DNA from: an uncultured bacterium
GTDB taxonomy: Bacteria > Bacillota > Clostridia > Oscillospirales > Oscillospiraceae
Assembly (NCBI GenBank): GCA_905214155.1
Contig: CAJMLC010000009.1
Span: forward strand, 1-25,456
Direction: 5' to 3'
DNA: 25,456 bases
Shown: one piece after another, positions 14,375-22,404 of the stretch
Position numbering within the stretch: position 1 is the stretch's first letter
Layout: the number at the start of each line of letters is the position of its first letter
Notes under the pieces: generated by a model
What the model was told of the DNA's origin: nothing
Database searches by the model: none
Seen by the model: only the letters and a program-made list of their open reading frames with translations
Made by a program: the position numbers and the translations under genes

Positions 14375-15418
14375 ATGCGCATTTTAGTGGACGCCATGGG
14401 CGGCGACAACGCGCCTGCGGCTGCGGCGCTCGGCGCGATCCGCGCGGCGGAGGCGCTGGGGACGGAGGTCGTGCTTGTCGGGCGCGGGGAGGAGATCCTC
14501 AAGGCCCTCGCCGACCATCAGATCCAGACGCTGCCGAAGGGCGTGGAGATCGCGAACGCGGACGACGTCGTCGACATGCACGACGACCCGGCGACGGTTC
14601 TGAAAAAGAAGCCGCAGTCCTCGATGGTTGTCGGCTTGCAGATGCTGCGCGACGGCGGCGGGGACGCATTCGTGTCCGCCGGATCGACGGGGGCGCTGCT
14701 CTCGGCGGCGACGCTGACGGTGCGGCGTGTGAAGGGCATCCGCCGCGCGGCCATGGGTCCGATTATCCCGACGGCCACAGGCAGCGTCATGCTCATCGAC
14801 TGCGGCGCGACGGCGGACTGCACGCCGGAATTTCTGCTGCAGTTCGCGTTCATGGGCTCCTACTGCGCACGGAAGCTGCTCGGCGTGGAGCGGCCGCGCG
14901 TGGCGCTTTTGAACATCGGCACGGAGGACAGCAAGGGCGGCGAGCTGCAGAAGGCGGTCTATCCGCTGCTGCAAAAGGCGGGCGACGCCGGGTACATCCA
15001 CTTTATCGGCAACATCGAGGCGCGGGACGTGCCGCTCGGCGGCGCGGACGTGGTCGTGGCGGACGGCTTCTCCGGCAATGTGCTGCTGAAGACCATCGAG
15101 GGCACGGCAAAGTTCATGTCCGGCATGATGAAGGACATGTTCAAGCGCAATTTCCTGACGAAGCTGGCCGCGCTGGCCTGCCGCAGCGGGATTCAGGACT
15201 TCAAGAAGAAGATGGACTACCGCGAGACGGGCGGGACGCTCCTGCTCGGGCTGCGCAAGCCGGTGGTGAAGGCGCACGGCTCGTCGGACGAGCTGGCGTT
15301 CTATCATGCGGTACGGCAGGCGGTGAATGCCGTCGAGGCCAACATCACGCAGGACATTCAGGACAACATTGAGAAGATGGCAGTGCCGAAGGAGCTGGAG
15401 CATGCTGACGAAACTTGA
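14375..15418 (+). CDS. plsX: Phosphate acyltransferase PlsX
   Basis: 347 aa, a typical length. PlsX turns acyl-ACP into acyl-phosphate, the acyl donor for PlsY in the first step of phospholipid synthesis; it sits peripherally at the membrane. The start MRILVDAMGGDNAP is diagnostic, as are SAGSTGALLSAA, LNIGTEDSKGG, FIGNIEARD and VVADGFSGNVLLKTIEG. AAGGAGG precedes the ATG, 10 bases after trmFO. The last 17 bases overlap rnc. In many Bacillota fabD, fabG or acpP stand between plsX and rnc; here none does. Confidence 0.96.
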   Translation: MRILVDAMGGDNAPAAAALGAIRAAEALGTEVVLVGRGEEILKALADHQIQTLPKGVEIANADDVVDMHDDPATVLKKKPQSSMVVGLQMLRDGGGDAFVSAGSTGALLSAATLTVRRVKGIRRAAMGPIIPTATGSVMLIDCGATADCTPEFLLQFAFMGSYCARKLLGVERPRVALLNIGTEDSKGGELQKAVYPLLQKAGDAGYIHFIGNIEARDVPLGGADVVVADGFSGNVLLKTIEGTAKFMSGMMKDMFKRNFLTKLAALACRSGIQDFKKKMDYRETGGTLLLGLRKPVVKAHGSSDELAFYHAVRQAVNAVEANITQDIQDNIEKMAVPKELEHADET

Positions 15419-16088
15419 ACAGGGACTTGGATATACGTTCCGAAATAAGGCGCTGCTGGAAAACGCGCTGACGCACAGCTCCTACGCCAATGAAAACCGC
15501 GAACGGCACCTGCCGGACAACGAGCGTCTCGAATTTTTGGGCGATTCGATCCTCGGCTTTGTGGTCGCGGAGTACCTCTACCGCAACTTTCCGGACAAGC
15601 CCGAGGGCGAGCTGACGCGCATCCGTGCCGATCTCGTCTGCGAGCGCAATCTGGCCGAGGCCGCCGCGACGATCGAGCTGGGGAGCTATCTGCTGCTCGG
15701 CCACGGCGAGGAGCAGGGCGGCGGACGCAAGCGCGATTCGATCGTGTCGGACGCGATGGAGTCGGTCATCGCGGCGAGCTTTATGGACGGCGGCTTTGCC
15801 GCGGCGAAGGAGATCATCGACCGGCTGATCCTGTCCAACATCCCGAAGGGCCGGCCGCGCAATTTTGACTATAAGACGGCGTTTCAGGAGCTCGTGCAGC
15901 GCAAGAAGGACCAACAGATCCACTATGAGCTGACCGGCGAATCCGGCCCGGATCACGACAAGCATTTCGAGGTCGAGGTGCTGCTGAACGGCAGGGCTGT
16001 TGGCCGCGGCGTCGGCAGCAGCAAAAAGCGCGCCGAGCAGGCCGCGGCAGAGGCCGCGATCGAGGCGCTGTTCCCCGGCGAGATCTGA
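15402..16088 (+). CDS. rnc: Ribonuclease III
   Basis: 228 aa from the ATG at 15402, inside the end of plsX, with GGAG upstream. It cuts double-stranded RNA in rRNA precursors and other transcripts. The catalytic domain has the signature NERLEFLGDSILG (Glu44, Asp48) and the second acidic pair Asp117 and Glu120 in SDAMES; together these bind the two Mg ions. The C-terminal double-stranded RNA-binding domain spans about 155-226 (DYKTAFQELVQRKK, then GSSKKRAEQAAAEAA). All key residues are intact. The transcript ends at a strong hairpin ten bases downstream. Confidence 0.96.
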   Translation: MLTKLEQGLGYTFRNKALLENALTHSSYANENRERHLPDNERLEFLGDSILGFVVAEYLYRNFPDKPEGELTRIRADLVCERNLAEAAATIELGSYLLLGHGEEQGGGRKRDSIVSDAMESVIAASFMDGGFAAAKEIIDRLILSNIPKGRPRNFDYKTAFQELVQRKKDQQIHYELTGESGPDHDKHFEVEVLLNGRAVGRGVGSSKKRAEQAAAEAAIEALFPGEI

Positions 16089-16097
16089 GATTTGACG

Positions 16098-16123
16098 AAA
16101 AAGGCCCCTCTGGGGCCTTTTTT
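16098..16123 (+). terminator. Strong Rho-independent terminator after rnc
   Basis: AAAAAGGCCCC (16098-16108) and GGGGCCTTTTT (16112-16122) form an 11-bp stem with a 3-nt loop and end in a T-run. It ends the plsX-rnc transcript. Confidence 0.92.
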
Positions 16124-16195
16124 GTGCCTGTATGTCTTACAGGTATGCTTGTAGGGGCCGATGCCTTCATCTGCCCATTCCCGCCGCAGCGGAAA

Positions 16196-16241
16196 AGCCT
16201 CCCTTGTGTAAAGGGAGGTGTCAGCGAAGCTGACGGAGGGA
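16196..16241 (+). repeat. Double-hairpin palindromic repeat, copy 1 (forward)
   Basis: Two hairpins in tandem: CCTCCCTT (16198-16205) with AAGGGAGG (16211-16218), then GTCAGC (16220-16225) with GCTGAC (16229-16234) around a GAA loop, ending in GGAGGGA. The closing GGAGGG could instead pair with the opening CCTCCC. The same design recurs at 22873-22922 and, inverted, at 22930-22977 and 16265-16292. It belongs to a class of extragenic palindromes abundant in Oscillospiraceae. Confidence 0.7.
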
Positions 16242-16264
16242 TTGTAGCGCATCTCTGGCCTTTA

Positions 16265-16330
16265 TCCCCTCAGTCTGGCCTTGCGGCCAGCCAAATGCCT
16301 GTGGGCATTCCGGGGCGCGGCCCCTTGATG
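16265..16330. repeat. Inverted partial repeat copy and chain of small hairpins
   Basis: CCCCTCAGT leads into CTGGCC/GGCCAG (16275-16280, 16285-16290), which reads as the inverted form of the double-hairpin repeat (compare CCCCCAGTCACC at 22933-22944). It is followed by AATGCC/GGCATT (16294-16299, 16304-16309) and GGGGC/GCCCC (16312-16316, 16320-16324). No gene is seen here; short open frames in it are translations of the repeats. Confidence 0.5.
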
Positions 16331-16331
16331 C

Positions 16332-16495
16332 TAGGGTGTATCTGAAAACTGTCAACGCACCCGAGCAGCGAGCCTTTTCACGCTGCGCTGCGTCATTTTT
16401 CCTTGAAATACGTCAGTATTCCTGCGAAAAAATGTCTTGCTCAGCGCAAAAATTCTTCGCTGCCGGTCACATTTTCAGTTTTCAGATACACCCTA
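16332..16495. mobile_element. 160-bp MITE with 18-bp perfect terminal inverted repeats, TA target duplication
   Basis: GGGTGTATCTGAAAACTG (16334-16351) is the exact reverse complement of 16476-16493. TA flanks both ends (16332-16333 and 16494-16495), as left by IS630/Tc1-mariner-type transposition. The interior encodes no transposase and folds further: TTTTTC/GAAAAA closes a hairpin at about 16394-16434 with GAAATAC/GTATTC inside, and GC-rich blocks such as GAGCAGCG and CGCTGC lie near each end. If the element and one TA are removed, CCCCTTG (16321-16327) and CAAGGGG (16497-16503) become a 7-bp stem with a 7-nt loop holding the TA. It thus appears to have inserted into the loop of an older palindrome. 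The mobilising transposase is not in the window. Confidence 0.8.
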
Positions 16496-16509
16496 GCAAG
16501 GGGAGCCTT

Positions 16510-16530
16510 GGGGCGGACGCTGCCCGCCCC
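16510..16530. repeat. GC-rich palindrome GGGGCGG/CCGCCCC
   Basis: A 7-bp stem, GGGGCGG (16510-16516) with CCGCCCC (16524-16530), 7-nt loop. It resembles the hairpin at 36-60 and the GGGCGGAC/GTCTGCCC element at 22981-23002, so it looks like another module of the same repeat clusters. No U-tract follows. Confidence 0.5.
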
Positions 16531-16560
16531 ACAAATCCTTACAAGTCATAGAGGTTCTGG

Positions 16561-16589
16561 TTGCAATTTGCAGACTTTTTTGATAAAAT
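16561..16589 (+). promoter_or_regulatory. Promoter of smc
   Basis: TTGCAA (16561-16566), a 17-base spacer, and TAAAAT (16584-16589), 25 bases before the smc ATG. It lies just after the repeat cluster and restarts transcription after the rnc terminator. Confidence 0.6.
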
Positions 16590-16614
16590 AAGACGTTAAT
16601 AAAAATGGAGAGGT

Positions 16615-19600
16615 ATGCGCGTGTATCTGAGATCCTTGGAGGTCCAGGGCTTCAAATCGTTCCCGGACAAGACTGTGCTGCAATTCGGCAGCGACATCAC
16701 TGCCATCGTCGGCCCGAACGGCAGCGGCAAATCGAATATTTCCGACGCCATCAGCTGGGTGCTCGGCGAGCAGAGCTCCAAGGCGCTGCGCGGCGCGAAG
16801 ATGGAGGACGTCATCTTCGGCGGCACGCAGAAGCGCGCAGCCGTGGGCTACGCGGAGGCGACGCTTGTGCTCGACAATCAGGCCGGGCAGCTCCGCATCG
16901 AGACGCCTGAGGTCGCCATCACGCGGCGGTATTACCGCTCCGGTGAGAGCGAGTATTTCATCAACCGGCAGAGTGCGCGCCTGCGCGACATCAACGAGCT
17001 GCTGATGGACACGGGCTTAGGCAAAGAGGGCTACAGCAACATCGGGCAGGGCAAGGTCGATGAGATCCTGGCCCTCAAATCGACCGACCGGCGCGAGGTC
17101 TTTGAAGAGGCGGCGGGCATCTCAAAATACCGCCACCGCAAGGAGGAGACCGAGCGCAGGCTCGCCAACACCGAGGACAATCTGCTGCGCATCGGCGACA
17201 AAATTTCGGAACTCGAGCTTCAGGTCGAGCCGCTGCGCGAACAGGCCGAAAAGGCGAAGAAATATCTGGCCCTGCGGGACGAGCTGAAGGGGCTGGAGGT
17301 GACGGTCTGGCTCGACGGACTCGGCAAGGCCGCGGAGCACGCGAAAAAGGCCGAGACGGATTACGCCAGTGCGGCGTTCATCTTAGAGCAGGCGCACGAC
17401 GAGCTGACGCGGCTCTACAGCCAGTCGGAGCAGCTGTCGCTGCAGTTCAACCACGAGACGCTCGTGCTCGACCAGATGCGCGAGGAGATCGCGAACATGG
17501 AGACCGAGCGGCAGCGGCAGGAGGGCGAGGCGGCGGTTTTAGAGGCGTCGATCGCGCACCAGAACGAGAACATCGTCCGCATCCGGCACGAGCTGGACGA
17601 TCAGGATACGCGCAGCGGCGGCATCGCCGGGAGCATCGCGGAGCAGAAGCAGCGCATGGAAGCGGCACAGGCTGCGATGCGGGAATTGAATACGGAAATT
17701 GAATCGCTGAACGCGAAAAATGCGGAATTTGATCGCGAGACGGCGGAAAAACAGAATAAGCTGCTGGCCTTGCAGACGAAGCAGTCGCTGTTACAGGCGG
17801 ATGCCGCCGAGAAGAACACGCAGATCGCATCGCTGACGGCGTCGCTTAGTGAAATCCTGGAACGGCAGAACATTTTGAAGGAAGACCGCGCCGCCGCCGA
17901 AGCGCGCTGCGCGGACATCGACGCACGGCAGGCCGAGTGCCGCAAGCGGCTGACGCAGGCGCAGGAGGACGTGACCTCCGCGAACAATACGATCTCCGGC
18001 TATGAGCTGCGGCTGAAGACCCGGCAGGACAAGCGCGCGCAGCTGCAAAAGCAGGCGGACACGGCGGGCGTCCAGCTCCAGACCATCGAGGCGCGGATGA
18101 AGATGCTGCGCGAGATGGAGCGGGAATTTGAGGGCTTTTCCAAGGCGGTGCGCCTCGTGATGCAGGACGCCGAGCGCGGGGGCCTTCGCGGCGTGCACGG
18201 CCCGGTGTCGAAGCTGATCCGCGTGGACGACGAGTTCACGACCGCCATCGAGACGGCCCTTGGCGCGGCGATGCAGAACATCGTCGTGGAAAATGAAGAC
18301 TGCGGCAAGGCGGCCATCCAGATGCTCAAGCGGCGCGACGGCGGCCGTGCCACGTTCCTCCCGATGAACGCGATCCGCGGCAAACGCATGAACCTGAACG
18401 GTCTCGAGCGCCAGCCCGGCTTCGTGGGCATCGCCTCGGCGCTGGTGGAGACCGCGCCGGAATATGAAGAGATTCTGGAAAATCTGCTGGGGCGGACGGT
18501 CATCGCCGAGACGCTCGACCACGCCATCCGCATGGCCCGGGCCAGCGAGAACCGCTTCCGCATCGTGACGCTCGACGGACAGGTGATGAACGCGGGCGGC
18601 AGCATGACCGGCGGCTCGACCACGAAGAGCGCGGGCGTGCTCTCCCGCGCGAACGACCTGGCGAGATTAGAGGGCGAACGCGCCAAACAATCCCAGCAGC
18701 TCGAAGCGCTGCAAAAGCAGCTGAGCGAGGCGGCGTCGAGCGCGGCGAAGACGGAGTTTGAGCTCTCCGCCGTGCGGCAGCAGCTCCGTGAGGCGGAGGA
18801 CGAGGTGCTCCGCCGGACCGAAGAAGAAAAACAGGCCGCGGCGCTGCGCGATGCGATGGAGGCAAATCTGGCGTCCATCGACGCGGAATTGCAGCGCATC
18901 GAAGCGCGCAACGGCGGCGACGGCGGACGGCTCGACATGCTGCGCACGCAGCGCGAGCAGCTGGATGTGCAGCTTGCGGCGCTGGAAACGGAGCTTTTGG
19001 CGGCGCAGAGCGCACTGGAAGCCGCGGGCGCGCAGCAAGCGGCGCTGAACGAGCAGACCGCGCAGCTCCGGGCGGAACTTGCCGCGAAGGACGCTGAGCG
19101 CAGCGGCGCGGAGACGTCCATCGCGCAGCTTGAGGCGCTGGCCGAGGCGATGGCCGGCGACCGCGAACAGAAATTGCAGCTTATTGAAGACTGCAATGCC
19201 CAGATCGCCGCGCTGCGCGAACAGCAGGCGGCGCAGGCCGCAGCAGTGAACGCCCTCGCGGCGCAGACCGAGGAAAAACGGAAGGCGCTGCAGGAGGCCG
19301 TCGAACACCGGACGCAGCTCGAAGGGCGGCGCAACCAGACCGAAAAGCAGGCACAGGACAAGAACAAGGAGATCCTGAACCTCGAGCGCGAGACCGCACG
19401 CCTCGAGCAGCGGAAGCTGACGAGCGAGATGGAGGAAAAACAGCTCATCGACAAGCTGTGGGACTCCTATGAGCTGACGCCGTCGACGGCGGAGGCGGAG
19501 AAGATCGAGATTGAATCCATCCCGGCGGCGAACAAAAAAATCACCGAGACGCGGCGGAAGATTTCGTCCCTCGGCACGCCGAACCTCGGCGCGATCGACG

Positions 19601-20193
19601 AATTTGCCCGCGTGAACGAGCGGTATGAATACCTGACGGGCCAGCGCGACGACGTGCTGCACGCGAAGGACGATCTGCTCCAGATCATCGACGGCCTGAC
19701 GACCGAGATGACGGAAATTTTCGTCCGGGAATTTGCAAAGATCAACGAATATTTCGGCGCGACGTTCACCGAGATGTTCGGCGGCGGCCGCGCGTCGCTC
19801 GAGCTCGAGGACAAGACCCAGCCGCTGACCTGCGGCATCGAGATCCGCGTGCAGCCGCCCGGAAAGCAGCTGAAGACCATCACGCTCCTCTCCGGCGGCG
19901 AGAAGGCGTTCGTTGCCATCGCGCTCTATTTCGCGATCTTAAAGGTGCGGCCCACGCCGTTCTGCATGCTCGACGAGATCGACGCCGCGCTCGACGACCG
20001 GAACGTCGGCCGCTTCGCGGGCTATCTGCGGAACCTCTGCGAGAAGACGCAGTTCATCGTCATCACGCACCGGCGCGGCACGATGGAGGCCGCCGATGTG
20101 CTCTACGGCGTGACGATGCAGGAGCAGGGCGTGTCGAAGATTTTGAGCCTCGATCTCGATGAAATGACCAAACAGCTTGGCATTACGACATAA
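16615..20193 (+). CDS. smc: Chromosome segregation ATPase SMC
   Basis: 1192 aa, usual length. SMC dimers with ScpAB extrude DNA loops and organise the chromosome from the origin. The N-terminal head has Walker A GPNGSGKS (33-40) and the QGKVDEIL segment. Long coiled coils (about 165-500 and 685-1030, rich in Glu, Gln, Ala and Arg) flank a hinge (about 520-680; GLRGVHGPVSKL, then VTLDGQVMNAGGSMTGGS with the Gly-rich dimer motif). The C-terminal head has the LSGGEK signature (1092-1097), Walker B MLDEIDAALDD (Asp1120, Glu1121) and a VITHRRGTMEAAD switch. The ATG at 16615 is very close to GGAGAGG; a GTG at 16621 (MYLRSLEVQGFKSF, the family's usual opening) fits that ribosome site better. ftsY follows 14 bases later, as in many Firmicutes. 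Confidence 0.96.
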   Translation: MRVYLRSLEVQGFKSFPDKTVLQFGSDITAIVGPNGSGKSNISDAISWVLGEQSSKALRGAKMEDVIFGGTQKRAAVGYAEATLVLDNQAGQLRIETPEVAITRRYYRSGESEYFINRQSARLRDINELLMDTGLGKEGYSNIGQGKVDEILALKSTDRREVFEEAAGISKYRHRKEETERRLANTEDNLLRIGDKISELELQVEPLREQAEKAKKYLALRDELKGLEVTVWLDGLGKAAEHAKKAETDYASAAFILEQAHDELTRLYSQSEQLSLQFNHETLVLDQMREEIANMETERQRQEGEAAVLEASIAHQNENIVRIRHELDDQDTRSGGIAGSIAEQKQRMEAAQAAMRELNTEIESLNAKNAEFDRETAEKQNKLLALQTKQSLLQADAAEKNTQIASLTASLSEILERQNILKEDRAAAEARCADIDARQAECRKRLTQAQEDVTSANNTISGYELRLKTRQDKRAQLQKQADTAGVQLQTIEARMKMLREMEREFEGFSKAVRLVMQDAERGGLRGVHGPVSKLIRVDDEFTTAIETALGAAMQNIVVENEDCGKAAIQMLKRRDGGRATFLPMNAIRGKRMNLNGLERQPGFVGIASALVETAPEYEEILENLLGRTVIAETLDHAIRMARASENRFRIVTLDGQVMNAGGSMTGGSTTKSAGVLSRANDLARLEGERAKQSQQLEALQKQLSEAASSAAKTEFELSAVRQQLREAEDEVLRRTEEEKQAAALRDAMEANLASIDAELQRIEARNGGDGGRLDMLRTQREQLDVQLAALETELLAAQSALEAAGAQQAALNEQTAQLRAELAAKDAERSGAETSIAQLEALAEAMAGDREQKLQLIEDCNAQIAALREQQAAQAAAVNALAAQTEEKRKALQEAVEHRTQLEGRRNQTEKQAQDKNKEILNLERETARLEQRKLTSEMEEKQLIDKLWDSYELTPSTAEAEKIEIESIPAANKKITETRRKISSLGTPNLGAIDEFARVNERYEYLTGQRDDVLHAKDDLLQIIDGLTTEMTEIFVREFAKINEYFGATFTEMFGGGRASLELEDKTQPLTCGIEIRVQPPGKQLKTITLLSGGEKAFVAIALYFAILKVRPTPFCMLDEIDAALDDRNVGRFAGYLRNLCEKTQFIVITHRRGTMEAADVLYGVTMQEQGVSKILSLDLDEMTKQLGITT

Positions 20194-20207
20194 ATAAGGA
20201 GTAAACT

Positions 20208-21098
20208 ATGGGCTTTTTTGAAAAGATAAAGCAGGGACTGAGCAAGACCGCCAGCTCGATCGGCAGCGTGTTTACCGCGTCGGAGCTGGACGACGATTTT
20301 TATGATGACCTCGAAGAACGGCTGATCCTCGCCGATCTCGGCATGGACACGACGGTCAAGGCCGTGGAGCGGCTGCGCCTTGTCGTGCGCGACCGGAAGA
20401 TCAAGACCGTGGCGGAGGCGCGCGAGGCGCTGCGCGAGGTGCTGTGCGATATGCTGGACGTGGGCGACGGCGCGCTGAATCTCTCCACAAAGCCGTCGGT
20501 CGTGCTGGTCATCGGTGTGAACGGCGTCGGCAAGACGACGACGATCGGCAAGATCGCAAATCAGCTCCATCAGGCGGGCAAAAAGGTGCTGCTCTGCGCG
20601 GGCGATACGTTCCGCGCGGCGGCGGCCGATCAGCTCGAGATCTGGGCGGAGCGCGCCCATGCCGACATCATCCGGCAGGGCGAAGGCGCGGACCCGGCGG
20701 CGGTCGTGTTCGATGCCATCTCGGCGGCGAAGGCGCGCGGCGCGGACGTCATCCTCTGCGACACGGCGGGCCGCCTGCACAACAAGGCGAACCTGATGAA
20801 CGAGCTCGGCAAGATCAGCCGCATCATCGACCGGGAGCTTCCGGACGCAGCGAAGGAGGTCCTGCTCGTGCTGGACGGCACGACGGGCCAGAACGGCCTG
20901 CTGCAGGCGAAGCAGTTCCAGGAGATCGCGGGCGTGACGGGCATTGCCCTCACGAAGCTCGACGGCACGGCCAAGGGCGGCATCGTCATCGCGGTGGCGG
21001 ATGCGCTGCAGATCCCGGTGAAGTACATCGGCGTCGGCGAGAAGATCGACGATCTGATGCCGTTCCGGGCGAAAGAATTTGTGGAGGCGTTGGTATGA
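20208..21098 (+). CDS. ftsY: Signal recognition particle receptor FtsY
   Basis: 296 aa. It is the SRP GTPase receptor that brings ribosomes making membrane proteins to SecYEG. This is a short form: a small amphipathic N-terminus (MGFFEKIKQGLSKTASSIG) replaces the long acidic A domain of proteobacteria. It is followed by the helical N domain (about 20-85) and the G domain. GTPase motifs are G1 GVNGVGKT (103-110), the DTFRAAAADQL segment of the insertion box, G3 DTAGR, and G4 TKLDGTAKGG. The final helix (DDLMPFRAKEFVEALV) is also typical. AAGGAG precedes the ATG. The stop overlaps rph by ATGA. Confidence 0.96.
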   Translation: MGFFEKIKQGLSKTASSIGSVFTASELDDDFYDDLEERLILADLGMDTTVKAVERLRLVVRDRKIKTVAEAREALREVLCDMLDVGDGALNLSTKPSVVLVIGVNGVGKTTTIGKIANQLHQAGKKVLLCAGDTFRAAAADQLEIWAERAHADIIRQGEGADPAAVVFDAISAAKARGADVILCDTAGRLHNKANLMNELGKISRIIDRELPDAAKEVLLVLDGTTGQNGLLQAKQFQEIAGVTGIALTKLDGTAKGGIVIAVADALQIPVKYIGVGEKIDDLMPFRAKEFVEALV

Positions 21099-21811
21099 GG
21101 ATCGACGGACGGGCGCTCGATGAACTGAGAAGCGTGAAATTCACGCCGGACTTTACGAAATTTGCCGAGGGCAGCTGCCTCGTCGAGATGGGCGACACGG
21201 TCGTGCTCTGCAATGCGTCCGTGGAAGAAAAGCTGCCGCCGCACGTCAGATCCGGCGGCTGGATCACGGCGGAATATTCGATGCTCCCGCGCGCGAACCG
21301 CGAGCGCAGCAAGCGGGACATTTCCAAGCTGAAGCTCAACGGCCGCAGCGCGGAAATTCAGCGCCTCATCGGCCGGAGCCTGCGCAGCGCGGTCGACCTT
21401 TCAGCAATGGAGGGCGTCTCCATCGTGGTGGACTGCGACGTGCTGCAGGGCGACGGCGGGACGCGGACGGCGTCGGTCACGGGCGGCTTTGTCGCGCTGG
21501 TGATCGCGCTGCGCAAGCTCGTCGCGGCCGGGAAGCTCGAGAAGCTGCCGGTCTCGACCTATGTCGCCGCCGTCTCGGCGGGCATTGTGGATAACGTCCC
21601 GATGCTCGACCTCCGCTATCAGGAGGACAGCCGCGCGATGGTCGACCTCAACTGCGTGATGACCGCGGAGGGCGGCATCATCGAGCTGCAGGGCACGGGC
21701 GAGGGCCGGCCCTTTACGATGGAGGAGCAGCAGGAGCTGATCGCCCTCTGCCGCAAGGGCATCGGCGAGCTGACGGCCAGGCAGAAGGCGCTGCTGGGAG
21801 AGTTGGTATGA
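21095..21811 (+). CDS. rph: Ribonuclease PH
   Basis: 238 aa from the ATG at 21095, overlapping the ftsY stop (ATGA). It is a phosphorolytic 3'-5' exoribonuclease that trims tRNA 3' ends and joins rRNA maturation, working as a hexamer. Family segments are the N-terminal RIDGRALDELRSVKFTPDF, ITAEYSMLPRANRERSKRD, the GRSAEIQRLIGRSLRS block, CDVLQGDGGTRTASVTGG and the GGIIELQGTGEGRPF C-terminal strand. The length is complete, with no truncation like that in some E. coli strains. The next gene overlaps by ATGA and encodes RdgB; rph-rdgB order is widespread in Bacillota. Confidence 0.96.
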   Translation: MRIDGRALDELRSVKFTPDFTKFAEGSCLVEMGDTVVLCNASVEEKLPPHVRSGGWITAEYSMLPRANRERSKRDISKLKLNGRSAEIQRLIGRSLRSAVDLSAMEGVSIVVDCDVLQGDGGTRTASVTGGFVALVIALRKLVAAGKLEKLPVSTYVAAVSAGIVDNVPMLDLRYQEDSRAMVDLNCVMTAEGGIIELQGTGEGRPFTMEEQQELIALCRKGIGELTARQKALLGELV

Positions 21812-22404
21812 AGGTCATTTTAGCAAGCAAAAACGCGCACAAGCTCGAAGAGCTGTCCGCCATTCTGGGGCAGCTGGGCTTTGAGATTGCGCTGGAATCG
21901 GAATACGGCCTCGACATCGAGGTCGAGGAGACGGGCACGACGTTTGAGGAGAATTCGCTGCTCAAGGCCGAGGCGGTCATGAAAGCATCCGGGCTGCCGG
22001 TGCTGGCCGACGATTCGGGCCTGATGGTCGATGCGCTCCACGGCGCGCCGGGCGTCTACTCTGCGCGGTACGGCCATAAAAGCTCGGACGCAGAGCGGAC
22101 GGCCTATCTGCTGGAAAATATGAAGGACGTGCCGGACGAGGCCCGCACGGCGAAGTTTGTCTGCGTGATCACGTGCCTCTGGCCGGATGGACGGAAGATC
22201 GTCGCGCGCGGCGAATGCCCAGGGCGCATCCTGCACGAAGTGCATGGCAGCAACGGCTTTGGCTATGACCCGGTGTTTTACGTGCCGGAGCAGGGCAAGA
22301 CGTTTGCCGAGCTTTCGCCGGAGGAGAAAAATGCCATCTCGCACCGGGCGCGGGCATTGCAGGAATTTTGCAGACTGTATGAGGGATTGAAGCATGACAA
22401 GTAA
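21808..22404 (+). CDS. rdgB: XTP/dITP pyrophosphatase (RdgB/HAM1)
   Basis: 198 aa. It hydrolyses non-canonical purine triphosphates (dITP, XTP, ITP) to monophosphates, keeping them out of DNA and RNA. Motifs are ILASKNAHKLEEL at the N-terminus, the TTFEENSLLKA helix with metal-binding Glu, VLADDSGLMVDALHGAPGVYSARYG, GSNGFGYDPVF, and ISHRARAL near the end. All are as expected. The start ATG overlaps the rph stop; the 3' end overlaps the next gene by 11 bases, so translation is likely coupled through four successive genes (ftsY, rph, rdgB, yhbY). Confidence 0.95.
   Translation: MKVILASKNAHKLEELSAILGQLGFEIALESEYGLDIEVEETGTTFEENSLLKAEAVMKASGLPVLADDSGLMVDALHGAPGVYSARYGHKSSDAERTAYLLENMKDVPDEARTAKFVCVITCLWPDGRKIVARGECPGRILHEVHGSNGFGYDPVFYVPEQGKTFAELSPEEKNAISHRARALQEFCRLYEGLKHDK

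Noticed and set aside
16196..16330. CRISPR array or tandem-repeat array
   Set aside because: The repeats are palindromic and few, vary in sequence and face each other; there are no regular spacers and no cas genes.
16124..16345. Possible small protein of 73 aa after the rnc terminator
   Set aside because: It is a translation of the palindromic repeat (CVKGGVSEADGGI-type peptides recur wherever this repeat occurs) and lacks a ribosome site.
16336..16551. Possible small protein of 71 aa before smc
   Set aside because: It runs through the MITE and its terminal inverted repeats; there is no family resemblance or ribosome site.
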